64,000 nucleotides of DNA from Saccharum officinarum (GCA_020631735.1 CM036158.1:85065421-85129420); one strand, 5' to 3'. Positions 1-12,560 are shown, counted from the first letter of the stretch. Notes: generated by a model not told the origin, from the sequence alone. A program made the numbers and translations.

Positions 1-2507
1 GGCAGCCAAGCATAATATCAAGTGCATTTTGCTCATCCAAGAAGCTCCCACTTCAGCCCTTCCACATCATGGAGTCACTCTCCGAATCAGGAAGAACCAA
101 GAATATGCTCAAGGCTAAGATCAAGCACCAATCTTTTTCAAGTGAAACATTGGATATTCATCCTACTTCCTTCCCACCGGATCCAAAAAAGGTAATACAG
201 ACAAGCAAAGAGTTTTCCCAACAAGCTCATCTAACTTACTGCAAACATTATTAACTACAAATCATATAACTTTACTGTGCTGATATGCCTGCTCTAATGC
301 ACCGTGTTTGGTCAACCAAAACTTAAAGTAGTCCTTCTGTATGCACTTTTGAGGGGAGATATATAGTAGTTTTATGATTATCATGCACGTTTCGTGCTCA
401 TCACACTAGTTTCAGAAAAATGCACTATTGATACATCTCATCTAAAATTTGCACTTCTATATAATACGAATGCTTTCGAACCAGAATGGATAAACCACGC
501 AGTAGATTGATTTTGACTTCTCTCCTTATGAAAAGCTACCTTATTCTGGGAGTGGCTCTCTTGCTCGCACTCTGAAAGATCACCTTTATCAATGCCCAAG
601 CAAAATATCTGAAGAAATGGTTAGATGCATGGCATCCATATATTATCTTCTGCGCACGGAGGCACCAGAAAAGCCAGAAAAGGCCCGTTCACCATTCTTG
701 TCAAGATCATCAACAAATGTCATACTTCCTCGGAGGGTGAATGGAGAGGAAAATAGCACATCAAACAGCAAATATGCAGTGGAAATAGCTTCCATATCAG
801 TTGACAAGAATCAGATGCCAGATGTCTCTTATGCCATTACCCACTACAGGTTGGTCCAAAAATAAAATACTACAAATTATGCCCTCAAATTTCTCCTGAA
901 AATCGCAAGTAACAGATTCCTTCTCTCTTGGATTTTAGATTGCTTGTGGAACAGCTTGAAAGAGTTGATCTGAGCATGTCGGAGAACAGTATTAAGTTGG
1001 CCTTCTGGATTAACGTGTACAATTCTCTTATCATGCATGTAATGCTAGATATTCTACGGTGACTTAAGAAATTTATGTTTTATGCTTTTTTTAACCTTAT
1101 TAACCTGTGTGTTATTCACTTGCAGGCGTATTTGGCATACGGGATTCCAAACAGCTCTCTGAAAAGAATGGCCCTATTTCACAAGGTGAGACGTTTCCCT
1201 GAGTAGATTTGTGATTGGCCACGAATCCTGAAATGTTCTGATCTGCTTTGACACACCATGCTGTGAATAGCTTGTCACAATCGTTTTCTGTAGATGTTAG
1301 TTACCAGTAACTCACCCTATTGCAGGCTGCCTACAATATTGGAGGACATGCCATTACCGCCAATTCCATTGAACATGCCTTGCTGTGCTTCAGATCTCCA
1401 CGGATCGGTCGTGTATGTAGATCAGCAATTTCATCCCGAAGTTCATTTTTTGTTTGGTTATTGATGCAAAGTTGGAAAGTTGAGTTTAAAATTCTAAGCT
1501 GGGAAAATAGAATAAAATTATGTTAGCACCTCAACTAGATCACTTAATTATGGCTATCAGTTTACTGAAATAACCCAAAGAACACTTTCATCACTATGAA
1601 AAAAAGAACATTTTTTCAATGACATAGGATACATGACAACCTACTAAACTGACTGAGAATCCAACGAATCCATCTGCAGTGGTTCGAGTCCATTCTCTCG
1701 ACGGCTATGCGGAAGAAATGCCCAGACGAGAAGCAGCTGGTCCAGCTCAAGTTCGGCCTGCAGGACTGCCAGCCTCTGGCCCTTTTCGCCCTGTGCACCG
1801 GTGCTTCGTCTGACCCCATGGTATGTACTCTACTCACATTCTACACTGCAGTACCCCTGTTCGCTTTGCTGCTGAAAATATTGGCTTCACTTGCCATGCG
1901 TATCCAAAATATTTCCTCTTCCATCACATCGAATCTTTAGACGCATGCATGAAGCATTAAATGTAGGTAAAAAAAATAATTAATTGCATAGTTTGTCTGT
2001 AAAGTTCAAGACGAATCTTTTGAGTCTAGTTAATCCATGGTTGGACAAATTTTACCAAATGAAATGTGCTACAGTAACTTTTCACCCAAATTTGACTGTT
2101 TAGTTGATTCGCTGAAAAGTACCCGCTCTATCTGATACTCCATGATCTGATCTCACAATACGTTTGCAGCTGCGGGTGTACACGGCGAAGAACGTGATGG
2201 AGGAGCTGGAGCGTGCCAAGCGAGAGTTTCTGCAGGCGACGGTGGTGGTGCGCAAGTCCAAGAAGAAGGTGTTCCTGCCGCGCCTAGTGGAGCGGTACGC
2301 GAGGGAAGCGTGCGTGGGCCCAGACGACGTCCTCCCGTGGGCGCAGTGGGAGGGGGCGTCAGCGTCAGCCTCACCGCCGACGACCGGACACAGCAGGTGG
2401 CCGATCAGCGCCGGCGCAAGGCCGTGCAGGCCGTCGAGTGGCTGCCGTACACCGCCAGATTCCGCTATGCCTTCGGCAGGAGCATGGTCGACAAGCCACA
2501 CTGCTAG
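1..2507 (+). CDS. MIP1-zipper/DUF547 protein gene, copy 1 (5' part outside window, frameshift in last exon)
   Basis: This is the 3' part of a plant ternary-complex-factor-MIP1-like / DUF547 gene; members of this family have no settled biochemical function. Exons read from GT-AG sites and the intact copy at 33372-37217 are 1-191 (partial), 536-849, 939-1038, 1126-1185, 1326-1412, 1680-1820 and 2170-2507. The DUF547 core spans exons 939-1820 and includes NVYNSLIMH and AAYNIGGHAI. The window edge removes the first four exons and most of the fifth. In the last exon a run of six G in copy 2 is five G here (about 2352), shifting the frame so that the literal reading continues to 2583. With that base restored the protein ends FGRSMVDKPHC like copy 2. 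I cannot tell a sequencing error from a real allele. Exon 5 also differs by amino-acid changes (SETLDIHP here, SEAFDIHP in copy 2). Family confidence is high; integrity is uncertain. Confidence 0.85.
1882..2103. mobile_element. Tourist-like MITE remnant in last intron, copy 1 only
   Basis: It carries the Tourist-like core seen many times in this window (CACATCGAATCTTTAGACGC, GACGAATCTTTTGAG, GCTACAGTAACTTTTCACC). The same intron of copy 2 (36709-36878) lacks it and instead has a short unrelated stretch, so copy 1 is longer by a net 179 bp. Ends are approximate because the flanks are rearranged between the copies. Confidence 0.6.
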
Positions 2508-2920
2508 CTGCTTCGCATCGCATCGCACACCATCCTCGCAGCTGGTGCGTTTGGCCCGTTTCCGCTGGAGAAAAGACAAATGATCGCTGCGATGCAACGA
2601 TAGTGATGGCTAGATGTAAATGTCTCGTTGATGCTGCACTGTTGGTACTATTCCGTAGCAAGCAAATGGCAAGGATGGGAGTATGGGACGAAGGGTTTGG
2701 CTAATTTTGCCCAAGGTGTACAGAAGTTGGGTTGACCACTATAATTTCAGCGGCGGGTGAGAGGGGATGACAGTTGGGGCCCTCGAGGTCCGCCTGTCAG
2801 TGGCGGGTGACAGAGGGTAGCGGGCTGGCTCTCTCTCCGCTGCGTGGCTCGAGCAGGGGGAGTTGTAACACCCTCGGTGGTACCGCGCTACTAATGCACC
2901 AAAGCATATCATGACATTAT

Positions 2921-3164
2921 GGGTGCGTTCACTTCGCGAAAAGTAGGTGAAAAGTTATTGTAGCATCTTTTGTAGTTATTTGGTAAAATTTGTCCAATCA
3001 TGGACTAACTAGGCTCAAAAGATTCGTCCCGACATTTACAGACAAACTATACAATTAGTTATCTTTTTTACCTACATTTAATGCTCCATGCATGCGTCGA
3101 AAGATTTGATGTGATGGGTGGAAGAGGAAATATTTTGGGTTGGGATGGGGAAGTGAACAAGGCC
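2921..3164. mobile_element. Tourist-like (PIF/Harbinger) MITE, copy 1
   Basis: The ends are inverted: GGGTGCGTTCACTT at the left and AAGTGAACAAGGCC at the right. The interior has the shared motifs AAAAGATTCGTCCCG and TTTAATGCTCCATGCATGCG. It lies about 0.4 kb downstream of the DUF547 stop and is present in both copies, so it predates their separation. Confidence 0.75.
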
Positions 3165-3599
3165 TGTCTCTATGTGATTTTGCATGGGTTCAGGTGCGTA
3201 GAATCAGTTAGTAACTTAAAAGAACTAATCGAAATGTTGAAATGGAAGTTAACGTGATATCCCTTGTTATATCAATTAAGGTGGCAAACTAATTTTTATT
3301 GAACAAAAATACTATAGGACAGATATGTGAACCTTAAATAAAGTTTGTAGTGTGAACTTCGTAGACGATGATGCAACGATCGTCGTAGCAAGGTGTCATG
3401 GCTAGCTGATAGTTCTAGTAGCTCGAATATTGAACTTGTAACAAAAATCAGCTCAAGACTTAAGCGCGACTTTCAAGTCTATAAACAGCTTGATGAGGCC
3501 ATGTTCGGGCAATTGTTGTGCTTAAGTTTGTTAGTAGATTGTGTCGTGGTTTAGCTTGGTAGTTAGCCCTAGGTACCCTCTCAGGTATGATATAGTTGG

Positions 3600-6500
3600 C
3601 TGAGCTCGATCAAGTTTGGTTAGTGGGTACATGCGCTTTAAAAATCGTGCACGATCTTTGTCTTGGTTGTCAGCCTCGGCAAGCACGGTCACCCTGTGGG
3701 CCACCGTTGCCGCGTGCCTAGCCACGCGTCGCGCTGGGCTGGCCCAGTCCGTCCTGGCCTGGCTGTGGTTGGCCGCTACCCCGCGCTGTCCCGCGCCACC
3801 CCGTGCTGCCCCACACTGCCTCGCTGTCCTCCCCACGTTGCGCGCGTCGAGGTCAACTCGACGTCGCGTCCGTGCTCTGGCCCAGCGCCGCTATTGGCTA
3901 GCCGACCACTTGCTCACGCACGACACGCTACTCCACCGCCAGCTCACGCACACCTTGGTGACTTTCTGCCCCCTCCCTAGGCCGCGGATGTGACCTGAGC
4001 GCTGACACATCTCCCCCCCTCTTCCCCTGTCCACCATGGATATAGGGCCCCTGCAGACGAGTTGGTCGGGAGAGACCACCATCATCCAATCACCTGTGTC
4101 CTTGGTCGGGAGAGACCACCATCGTCCCTGCCCCACCCCGAGCTTGGTCTCACCGTTCTCCAATTGGAGTTTTTTCCTCCCGCCATGATTTTAAGGCCGA
4201 GCTCGGCCGTGGACCGCGGTAGCCCAACCCGTTCGCCTCAAACCCCGATTGGTTGCATAGCTAGGCTGGTCACCACCTCTGCCCCACCCTGCGCACTACC
4301 GCGGAGCCCCCACCGCCCTCTCGTCGTTGCTGACGTGTCCACGCCGCTGCGGAGTGCCACCGCGCGTAGTTGGGTCACGCGTGGTCGGCTCAGCTCGGGC
4401 AGTCTCCGGCCATCCCGTCGCTGCGGTCGGGTCCGGGGTGGATCACTAGAGCTCATCGCCCCCTTTTGCCACTCTCGCAGCGTCCCTGCTCACCGGAACG
4501 CTAGCACTACTCTTGCCGGTTGGTCACTGTCGTGGGGAGGCCGCGCTACCCCGTCTCCGGCCTCCAAACCGCTGCCCCGTGCCTCGCATCTGCGCCTAGG
4601 TGAGCGTCTCCCCCTCATGTACACTATAGAGGCTTCCCGTTGGCCGGCGTAACCGGCCAGTGCCCGCCAACGCCGCGCTGGCGTGCGGAGGAGTGTCGAG
4701 GACCTCCCCGATGTAAAGATAGGAGTGTGCGAGGGTGTTCATGCATATGTTCTGAGTGTGTGAATAGGGAGCATAGTGGTCGCGCGATTACCGGTTTGTT
4801 TGAGGGTGTTTCTGCAAAACGCCGGGGCGCGCACGGGCTCTCCCACCTGGGCCGCGTCCGCGCATGGGCCGTGCCCGCGTGGGCCGCCTTATGTGGTTGG
4901 GTCATGGGTGCAGGCGCTGAAAGTCCCTAGTTTGGTTTTGGCTAATTGATGAAACCTAGGACTAACCTTTGTATCTAAGTGGATGATTTAGATAAAGGTG
5001 GTCATTGAATATGAGACATGACATTGACTCATGTGGCCAAGATGATGAAGACCAAGATGATGCTTGGCTCGATGGATCGGTTGTGAAGGTGAAGGGCAAG
5101 TTGAGGCTTCGAAGCGAAGGACCATGCGATGGTGAAGCTTGAGCAAGACTTGGCGCCGACGGACCGATGCAACGGTGAAGAGCAAGTGAAGTCAAGGTCG
5201 ACGGATCGATACGGTCATGTGATGATATGAAGTGGATCATATCTTTTAGAAAAATAAAATGGGCTCAAGGCAAAGGTATAACCATAGGACCATTTTGTTT
5301 TGCACTCAAGACACCATAGAGGGTGTGAGTGGTTTAGGATCGATAGCCGAACTATTAAGAGGAAAAGTCTTATCGGTTATTCGATGCACGGGTGCCACTA
5401 GGTGAATTCATGAAGTGCATTGCATGTAGGGCCTAGTGAGCTAACTGGAAAACCTTCGAAAATGATTATGAAATGCCTATTTTCCACTACGCCGGAAGTC
5501 AGAAAAGAAACAGAGGCGAACGGAGGTCACAGAGGTGACCGGACGCTGCACCGGACGCGGTCATGGTATGACCGGACGCGTCCGGTCAGTTCAATGCAGC
5601 AGTTAGGCGCACGGGTGTCAGGGTTTGCAACCGGCGCGTCCGGTCACTCGCGGGACCGACACGTCCGGTCAGGCGCCCAGAGAAAACTAAAGTTCGCGCA
5701 AGGTCATTAGGGAGCTTACTGGACTCCAACCGGACGCTGGCACTGTCACGTCCGGTCGTTGCCTGGAGCGTGTCCAGTCGATGCTTCGCAGGCTCGCGGT
5801 ACTGTGCGATCGGCGCGTCCGGTCGTTGCATTTGACCGTTGGGGCACAGTAACTGTTGGAGGATCGGACGCGGTTGAGCGCGTCCGGTCAGTTTCGACTG
5901 GCGCGTCCGGTCATCCCGAAAAACATCCAGTGAAGGGGTACAACGGCTCTATTCATTTGGGATGCTTATAAATACTTGTTGGCCGGCCCTTGGTGAGGTC
6001 TCTCGTGATTTCTAACACCCTTGTGCATCCTTTGAGCTAGAGCTTCTCCCTCCCACTCATCTCTCTTGCTTGATTGCAAATCAAAAGTGAGATTGAGTGA
6101 TCCCAAAGTGCATTGCATAGCTTGAGGGCATCTAGTGGCACTTGTGAGTGGTTTAGCCGGTGGATCTCTTGTTACTCTTGGAGAGTACCGCTCCTAGCCG
6201 GCTTAGAGATTGTTGGAGGCGTTGGCAAGAGAAGGAGATTGTTCTTGGCCACCTCCGGTTGATTATAAGAGGTTCTTGTGCTTTCCTCGGCGGAGCACCA
6301 AAAGCAACTCTAGTGGATTGCGCGTGTCATTGAGTTACCTCACTTGAGAGTGGTGTCTTGTGGTGCCTTGCGGGGCGTTCCTTGAGAGGCAAGTGACTTG
6401 AGGGTCACACCGAGGAACCATCTAAGTGTTGGTCGACACAACCGGTGACGTAGCTTGTCGGTGCACAAGTGAACACCGGGTGAACAAAAATATTGTGTCT

Positions 6501-8360
6501 CTTGTCTCCCGGTGATTGGTCTTCATATTGTGTTGTTGTCAATATTGATTGATTGTATATCATCTTGGTGATTGGTAACATCTTCACTCCACCGTCGGTA
6601 TAAGATTCACAATCCTCTCTCTCGTATTTACATTTACTAGTTATCTTGTGTAGCTCTAGTGTTAGCCTTTGCTAGTAGTTGTTAGCTTGCTCTCTAGTGT
6701 AAGTTTAGTGACTTAGCCCTTGTGTGAACTAGAGTTCATAATCTACTAGACTTGTGGTTAAGAGGCTTGCATCACTACCGTAGGCTAAGCAAAACTCGCT
6801 TTACGCCGTTTGTTATTCTAACAAGTTTGCTTAGTGTTTATTGTAGATTTTTTATAGGCTATTCACCCCCCTCTAGCCATCTAGGACCTTACGGGCGCGC
6901 GCTGCGCGCGGCTGGGCCGCCTCGTGCGGGCCGAGCCGAGGAATAGGGTTTTCCTTTTTTCTAGCAAATTAAGTATTGGTTTGTAAATTAGTTTCTAAGC
7001 TAAACTTTGATGATTTTTAACGACTCATGTAGATGTCAAAAATTTGTGGAACAACTTTAGTTAAGTTCATAAATTCATGGTCTACCTAATGGTATAATTA
7101 GCTTATAGGTTCCTGCGTTGATGCCAAGGTATATTAAATCGGTTCGAAATGGTTAATATTATTCAGATAATAATTGTAGGAAATTTTGTGGCAAATCGGT
7201 AGTAGTTTTGATCGTGAAATTTTCGTGGTAGCCTCATTGTAGTATCATGTGCTTGTTGTAGATTCCGTGGCACTAGTTGAGATCATTTTATGTGGTAGCT
7301 AAATAGCCGCTAAAACAAATGTAAATAAAAAGCATAATATCGGCTTGTAAAATGAATGCAACCGCAGAACGAGATGGATATCTTGCTTGATGAAGTTCAA
7401 AGATGGCTTGCTACCTTAGTCGTTAGAGCTAGCTTTGTAGCTTAGTGTGTGCGTTGCATTCTAAGAGTTGTTGTTGCCTTAATACTAAATGTTACATCAT
7501 TATCGCATGCATGTAGAGAATGACCTGGTGGAGTTCGGGACCGCTGATGATCAGGAGTACGAGGAGATCGTCGAAGAGTACGAGAAGGAGATCTTCATGC
7601 CGAAGGAGTTCCAGGAGCCGCCCGTGACTGACGCTACTGACCTTGCTCATGCCCAAGGCAAGCCTCGGTGCATAACCCGTATTTTTTATAATCATTATAT
7701 TTATATATGGTGCATTTACATGGCAAAAATTTTGTGATACCCACATGCATACATACATACATGTGTGTGTGTGTGATATTGAGAGCTTAGGGCTTCCAAT
7801 AGTTATAAGAAGCCCTAACCAAACTTAGCGGGTCTGGTTCCACCAAACCACCTCCCCACCAGCCCAACCGAACTAGCCCACCAAGCCCACCTTTTCGGGC
7901 CCTATATATGCCTCCAAACCCTAATCCCCTGATCCCCACCACCCCTGGCGGCACCTCTCCTCCGTCCCCATTGGCGGCACCTGGTGGCAGCACAGGCAGC
8001 CCCACGTGCGGCGCACACGGCGGCCCCTTCTCCGATCCGCTCCATCACCGACCGTTGGCGCACGACCCCACCCCTTCCCTGACCCACGGTGGCACGGCCC
8101 CGCTCCTCCCTAGGCCGGCGGCGCGTCCCGGCCTCTTCCCTGACCCGTGGCAGCACACCCCCGCTGCTTCCATGGTCGGTGGCGCGCGGCTTTCTCTCCA
8201 CCGGTGGCCACGGCCCCTTCGCCCACCAGCAGCTTCGGCGGCGTCGGCCCTTTCCCGCCCCAGGACCTACCAACAGTGGCGGCGCTAGTGACGGCCCCCT
8301 TCCTGGTGGCTTCCAGATCGAGCGGCGACCCCGTGGAGGCCACCCCACGGCGGCGCTAAA
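3600..8360. repeat. GC-rich repeat-derived tract, copy 1 (probable LTR-retroelement remains)
   Basis: This is a GC-rich, low-complexity-like sequence with many frames open only because of base composition. It is interrupted at 4918-6891 by a separate 2-kb repeat. The part at 7400-7740 contains an acidic 82-codon ORF (7489-7737, including EEIVEEYEKEIF) followed by AT-rich sequence. The stretch 7787-8360 has a TATA-like CCTATATATG (7901-7910) followed by a C-rich leader, the layout of an LTR promoter/R region. I infer nested, non-functional LTR-retroelement pieces and cannot name the family. No gene is supported here. Confidence 0.45.
4918..6891 (+). repeat. 2-kb non-coding repeat with CCGGACGCGTCCGG palindrome array, copy 1, forward
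   Basis: It begins TGAAAGTCCCTAGTTTGG and ends CTAGCCATCTAGGACCTTA. A block at 5540-5920 is packed with palindromic CCGGACGCGTCCGG-type motifs in degenerate form. It has no coding capacity. The same type of element occurs inverted at 8361-10419, and both termini are recognisably related. No clean target duplication was found. It may be a solo LTR or another non-autonomous element; the class is not determined. Confidence 0.6.
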
Positions 8361-10419
8361 AGGTCTTGATGGCTAGAGGGGGTGAATAGCGTAATAAAAC
8401 TTTCTACAAAATGTGCTAGACAATTTAATTAGCAAAAACAAATAGCGAGAAGCGAGTTTTGCCTAGCCTATGTAGTGTTGCAAGCCACCTATCCAAAAGA
8501 CAATTCTAATATATTTCACTCAACCGCACAAGTCAAACCGCAAGAGGTAAACTAGAAGGCTACTCTACTCAAGCTACTAAGCACCAGAGAAAACAACTAA
8601 GTACTTGAAATGTAATACAAGAGTAGGGTAAGAAATATTTCACCGAGGGGCGATGAATTGAGCCAACCAATCAATAATTCCAAGTGATGATATTCAAGAT
8701 AACCAATCCACCGAGACAAATCAATCACAATCAATGAAGTGAAGACACGATGATTTATCCTGAGGTTCACGTGCTTGCCGGCACGCTAGTCCCCGTTGTG
8801 TCCCCCTACACCACGTGGTTCGGTGGCTAATCGAAATCACACACCGAGCCTCTCAAAAGGCGCCACAAGAACCTACCAAATGGTGAGAAGTTCTGACACG
8901 AGCAATTCACTAGAGTAGGAATTCGGCGCTCCACCGGGAACCACGATAACCCCTCACAACAAGCTCACCGGAGCCAGCCATGAACAATCACCGACACATG
9001 TCGGACCTTCACCGCTGCTCCAAGCCATCTAAGTGGCGGCAACCACCAAGAGAAACAAGAATCCCGCAGCAAATGAACACCCAAGTGCCAACTAGATGCA
9101 AACTCACAAACAAATGCACTTGAGATCACTCAATCTCGCTTTGATTAGGCAAACAAGCAAGGGAGATGAGTGGGAGGGCGTGTGCTCAGCTCAAAGGAGT
9201 GCTAGAATGATCAACAAGCCAAGAGAGACTCCAAAGAGCCGGCCAACAAGTATTTATAGACGTCCCCAACAAGAACTAGCCGTTAGGCACTTGATTCTGC
9301 TGCAGCCGCGCTGACCGGACGCGCTGGTCAAACTGACCGGACACGCAGGTGCACACACTACCCATGCGCGAAGCACGACCGGACACGCTGGTCCCGTGAC
9401 CGACCGGACACGCTGGTCAAGCCGAGCAACGCTCCAGCGAGTCAGCGACCGGACGCGCACGCTAGACGAACCGAACGCCACAGTGACAGCGTCCGGTCAT
9501 TTCCAATAAGCCTCCACGCGTGACCGGACGCGTCCGGTTGATCATGACTGGATGCGCCACCGCATCCGATCACAAGACCGAGACACGCGCAAACACTGAG
9601 CACCGATCGGACGCGCTGCAGAACAGACCGGACACGTTACACCCGGCGTCCGGTTTGAGTCCAGTAAGCACCCACCACGACTGGACGCGTCCGATCGTTC
9701 ATGACCGGACTCGCCACCGCGTCCAGTTAGCTTTTGGCTGATTCTGCTCCACGTCATGTTAACCGCTGACACTGACCGGACGCGTCCGGTTACGTTGAGG
9801 CCGCGTCCGGTTCAGCGTCCGGTCACCTCTGTGACCTACGTTCGCCTCCGTTTCTTCGCGTCCGACGCAGTGGAAAATAGACGTTTCATTTCCCGAAAAG
9901 CGCTGAATCCCGCCTCGCAAGCTCGGCAGGAGGGAGAGAGGAACACAAACCCATCTCTACCTCTCAAACTCCACCGCCTTCGCAAATGTGCTAATATCAC
10001 CAAGTGTACATCATCATGTGCATGTGTGTTAACATTTTCATAATCATTTTTGAGGCGTTAGGTTAGCTCTCCACTAGATCTAAATGCATATGCAAATGAA
10101 TTTTCATCTAGTGGCACTTAAGTGATCAATAGCCCCGGAAATTCCCCTCTTTATAGTACGGCTATCGATCCTAAATGTGATCACACCCTCTAGATGTCTT
10201 GATCACCAAAATGCAAAAACTCTGTTGATACCTTTGCCTTGAGCTCCATAGGGTTGCACCTTGTTCCTCCATCACCATGGTAAGCACTTCATCATCCACA
10301 CTTGATCATCATGCTTCACCATGCTATGTGCTAATCATCCTTTGCTACATACAATCTTAAGCACATGATTAGCACTTGGGCATTGTCACTAATTACCAAC
10401 ACCAAACATAGAGCTTTCA
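8361..10419 (-). repeat. 2-kb non-coding repeat with CCGGACGCGTCCGG palindrome array, copy 1, reverse
   Basis: On the minus strand it starts TGAAAGCTCTATGTTTGG and ends CCCCCTCTAGCCATCAAGACCT, the counterparts of the forward element at 4918-6891. The palindrome block is at 9310-9870. It contains only short composition-driven ORFs. With its partner it forms a widely spaced inverted pair around 6892-8360. Confidence 0.6.
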
Positions 10420-10664
10420 GTCTCTGTTTTTATGCAGTAACGAACTGGTTTTAATTTACTCAACCACTGTTTTTATGGATCATCATGACAAAAACGTTTC
10501 TACGCAGTCAGACATATGATTTTATGCATCTTATTGGTTGGGTCTCTAGGTCCCCACCTGCGCATGTCAGGCCAGTTGCATGCGTGTCAGCTGGTTGGAG
10601 GGTCGGTGGGGTGGCTGGCTGGGGCTTTCAATAGTTATTGGCAGGCCAGGGCTCCCAATAGTTC

Positions 10665-11610
10665 GACTATATATATATATACTAGTTGAGATTTAGCCAT
10701 ACGGGTAAACCATATGCAAAATCTCATGACATGCAATAAATATTGAAATTAGACCAATATCAAGCAATCTAATATTATTATTAAGAATAGTGGTCTCTTT
10801 ATTACTCTTGTTACCCCATTGGCAGCCACAAATAGTAAGAACGCATTCCTTCGTCTCTTGTAACACAACCAACTTCTCCCCAAATGCCATGTAGCAAGAT
10901 TATAACAACAAAATTATGCGTATGACTTATATATATATATATATATATATATGTGCACGGGTGCTATTCAATTGGCGCCACCAAGAATACACTCAAACAA
11001 AAAAAATCTAACTCCATTCAACTTTAGTTGTTCTTTTGCTAAAGCACCATATATTTCCAATATGCATATTCATTTAAAACTATATATGACACACGTGCTC
11101 ACAAGTTTTTCTCTATGACAATGAAAAAAATAATTTGCTCATAACAATGAGAAGAAATGGCACAGCCACTCTCTGAATTAAGATATGTTACGAAGGTAAT
11201 TTGAAACTTTCAATTAACTAACCAAATATGTACAAAATTGGGCTAGCAGGGGCCATGCCCCCCCCCCCACACACACCCCACACACACACACACACACAAA
11301 AACACAGTAAAGACATTTTAATACTTGTAAATATTTCAACTACACAGCCATAAAAATAATTATTTCACCCATTTTTAATAATAAACTTGTGTATTTTTTG
11401 TTGTTGTGGATACTAAATACATATACAAAAGTATTGAAAAAGCGATTGAGGCATACACGTTATATATATTTATCACATTTTATTCATCGTATTGTCCGGT
11501 CCCCTTAATCAAAAGTCCTGGTTCCGCCATTGGTTGTGTGCCCTGCTAGCGAGATTCAAGCAGGCACAGCACGGCACGAAATACATGAAAGCTTAAAAGA
11601 CTATACTGCC
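10665..11610. other. AT-rich intergenic stretch with simple repeats, copy 1
   Basis: Nothing gene-like is visible. It holds short (TA)n runs at about 10666-10681 and 10927-10951 and a C-run followed by (CA)n at 11260-11300. All of these differ in length in copy 2. Confidence 0.5.
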
Positions 11611-11635
11611 AAACTATTGTGCGACCGCTGAGCCA

Positions 11636-12085
11636 TCAGAACTGCCAAGTTCGAGTGACCGGCTTGCATCCACTGCTCGAGCTCATCGACGACGCTCTTG
11701 CCCATCTGCATTGGGTTCTTGTTCTTGTTTGTGAAAATTCTGGTGTCTCTCTCTCTTTCCACAGCCACCAAGCGACGAGCAAGACAACTGAGTCAAAGGC
11801 CAGCCTGAACACGTTACCGAGTCGCGACCTCTCATGCAGCCACCAAGTCGTCATCTGCTTCCGGTGTCAATGGCCCCCCCGAGCGCCTCCAAGATTAGGA
11901 ACCACACCTGCCTGCTGAATGGGCATCATATCCCAATAGCAAATGGCCTACCGTTTCCGCTGTCTAGTCACAGAATGTGCAGGCGTCGGAATCCTGCAGT
12001 CCGTGTCTCCAACGCCGTTCCGCCGTCCAAATTCGCTTGTGCAGGCACACCCAGAAGAAGAATTTGATCTTTCCTGGTGCCTTCA
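11636..12085 (-). pseudogene. LINE reverse-transcriptase zf-RVT fragment, copy 1
   Basis: Read on the minus strand across frames, the sequence gives KFFFWVCLHKRIWTAER, then DACTFC and ETVGHLLLG, then LLVAWWLWKERE. This is the order of the zf-RVT domain at the C-terminus of plant L1-type LINE ORF2 proteins. Stops and frameshifts break it (for example after DACTFCD), so it is a dead fragment. The RT domain itself is absent nearby. The same decayed fragment sits at 46314-46765 in copy 2. Confidence 0.7.
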
Positions 12086-12345
12086 CCTTCCATAGTTCCT
12101 TTGCGCCCAGGAACTCTGTTGATCCCAACAGCAAAACAGAATACTAAATTCAAATATGCTTGAGTCCAAGAATTGATACGACAATTGCAGATTTTTTTCA
12201 CCATTCAAGGGAGGCCTATTGATCCAAAGGGTCATCCTAGAAAACCAGAGTAGCCGAGGCTTGATGAAGACATGCAACTTAACCTTGATAAAGGATTGAT
12301 GTGTCAGTTGTCTATATAAACATGGATTAGAGCTATAACCTTTTA

Positions 12346-12557
12346 AGGCTTGTTCACTTCCCATAACCCATATTCATACCCATCACATAAATGACGCATG
12401 CATGGAGCATTAAATGAAAAAGATAACTAATTGCATAGTTTGTCTGTAAATGTCAGGACGATCTTTTGAGCCTAGTTAGTCAATGATTGGACATTTTACC
12501 AAATAATAATGAAAGATGCTACAGTAACTTTTCACCTACTTTGAAGTGAACACACCC
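12346..12557. mobile_element. Tourist MITE with TAA target duplication, present only in copy 1
   Basis: The element runs from GGCTTGTTCACTTCCC to GAAGTGAACACACCC and is flanked by TAA on both sides (12343-12345 and 12558-12560). Copy 2 has an uninterrupted single TAA at about 47025-47027, a clean empty site. The 212-bp length, inverted ends and 3-bp TAA duplication fit the PIF/Harbinger Tourist class. Confidence 0.88.
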
Positions 12558-12560
12558 TAA

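Noticed and set aside
3616..4905. Overlapping ORFs of 90-196 codons on both strands, repeated at 38326-39639
   Set aside because: GC-rich composition opens several frames at once, and an indel between the copies truncates one of them (196 against 128 codons). Conservation is explained by the recent large repeat, not by coding.
7902..8376. Pro/Ala-rich and Gly/Arg-rich ORFs (also at 42634-43108)
   Set aside because: They overlap on opposite strands in a C-rich LTR-leader-like tract and match no family.
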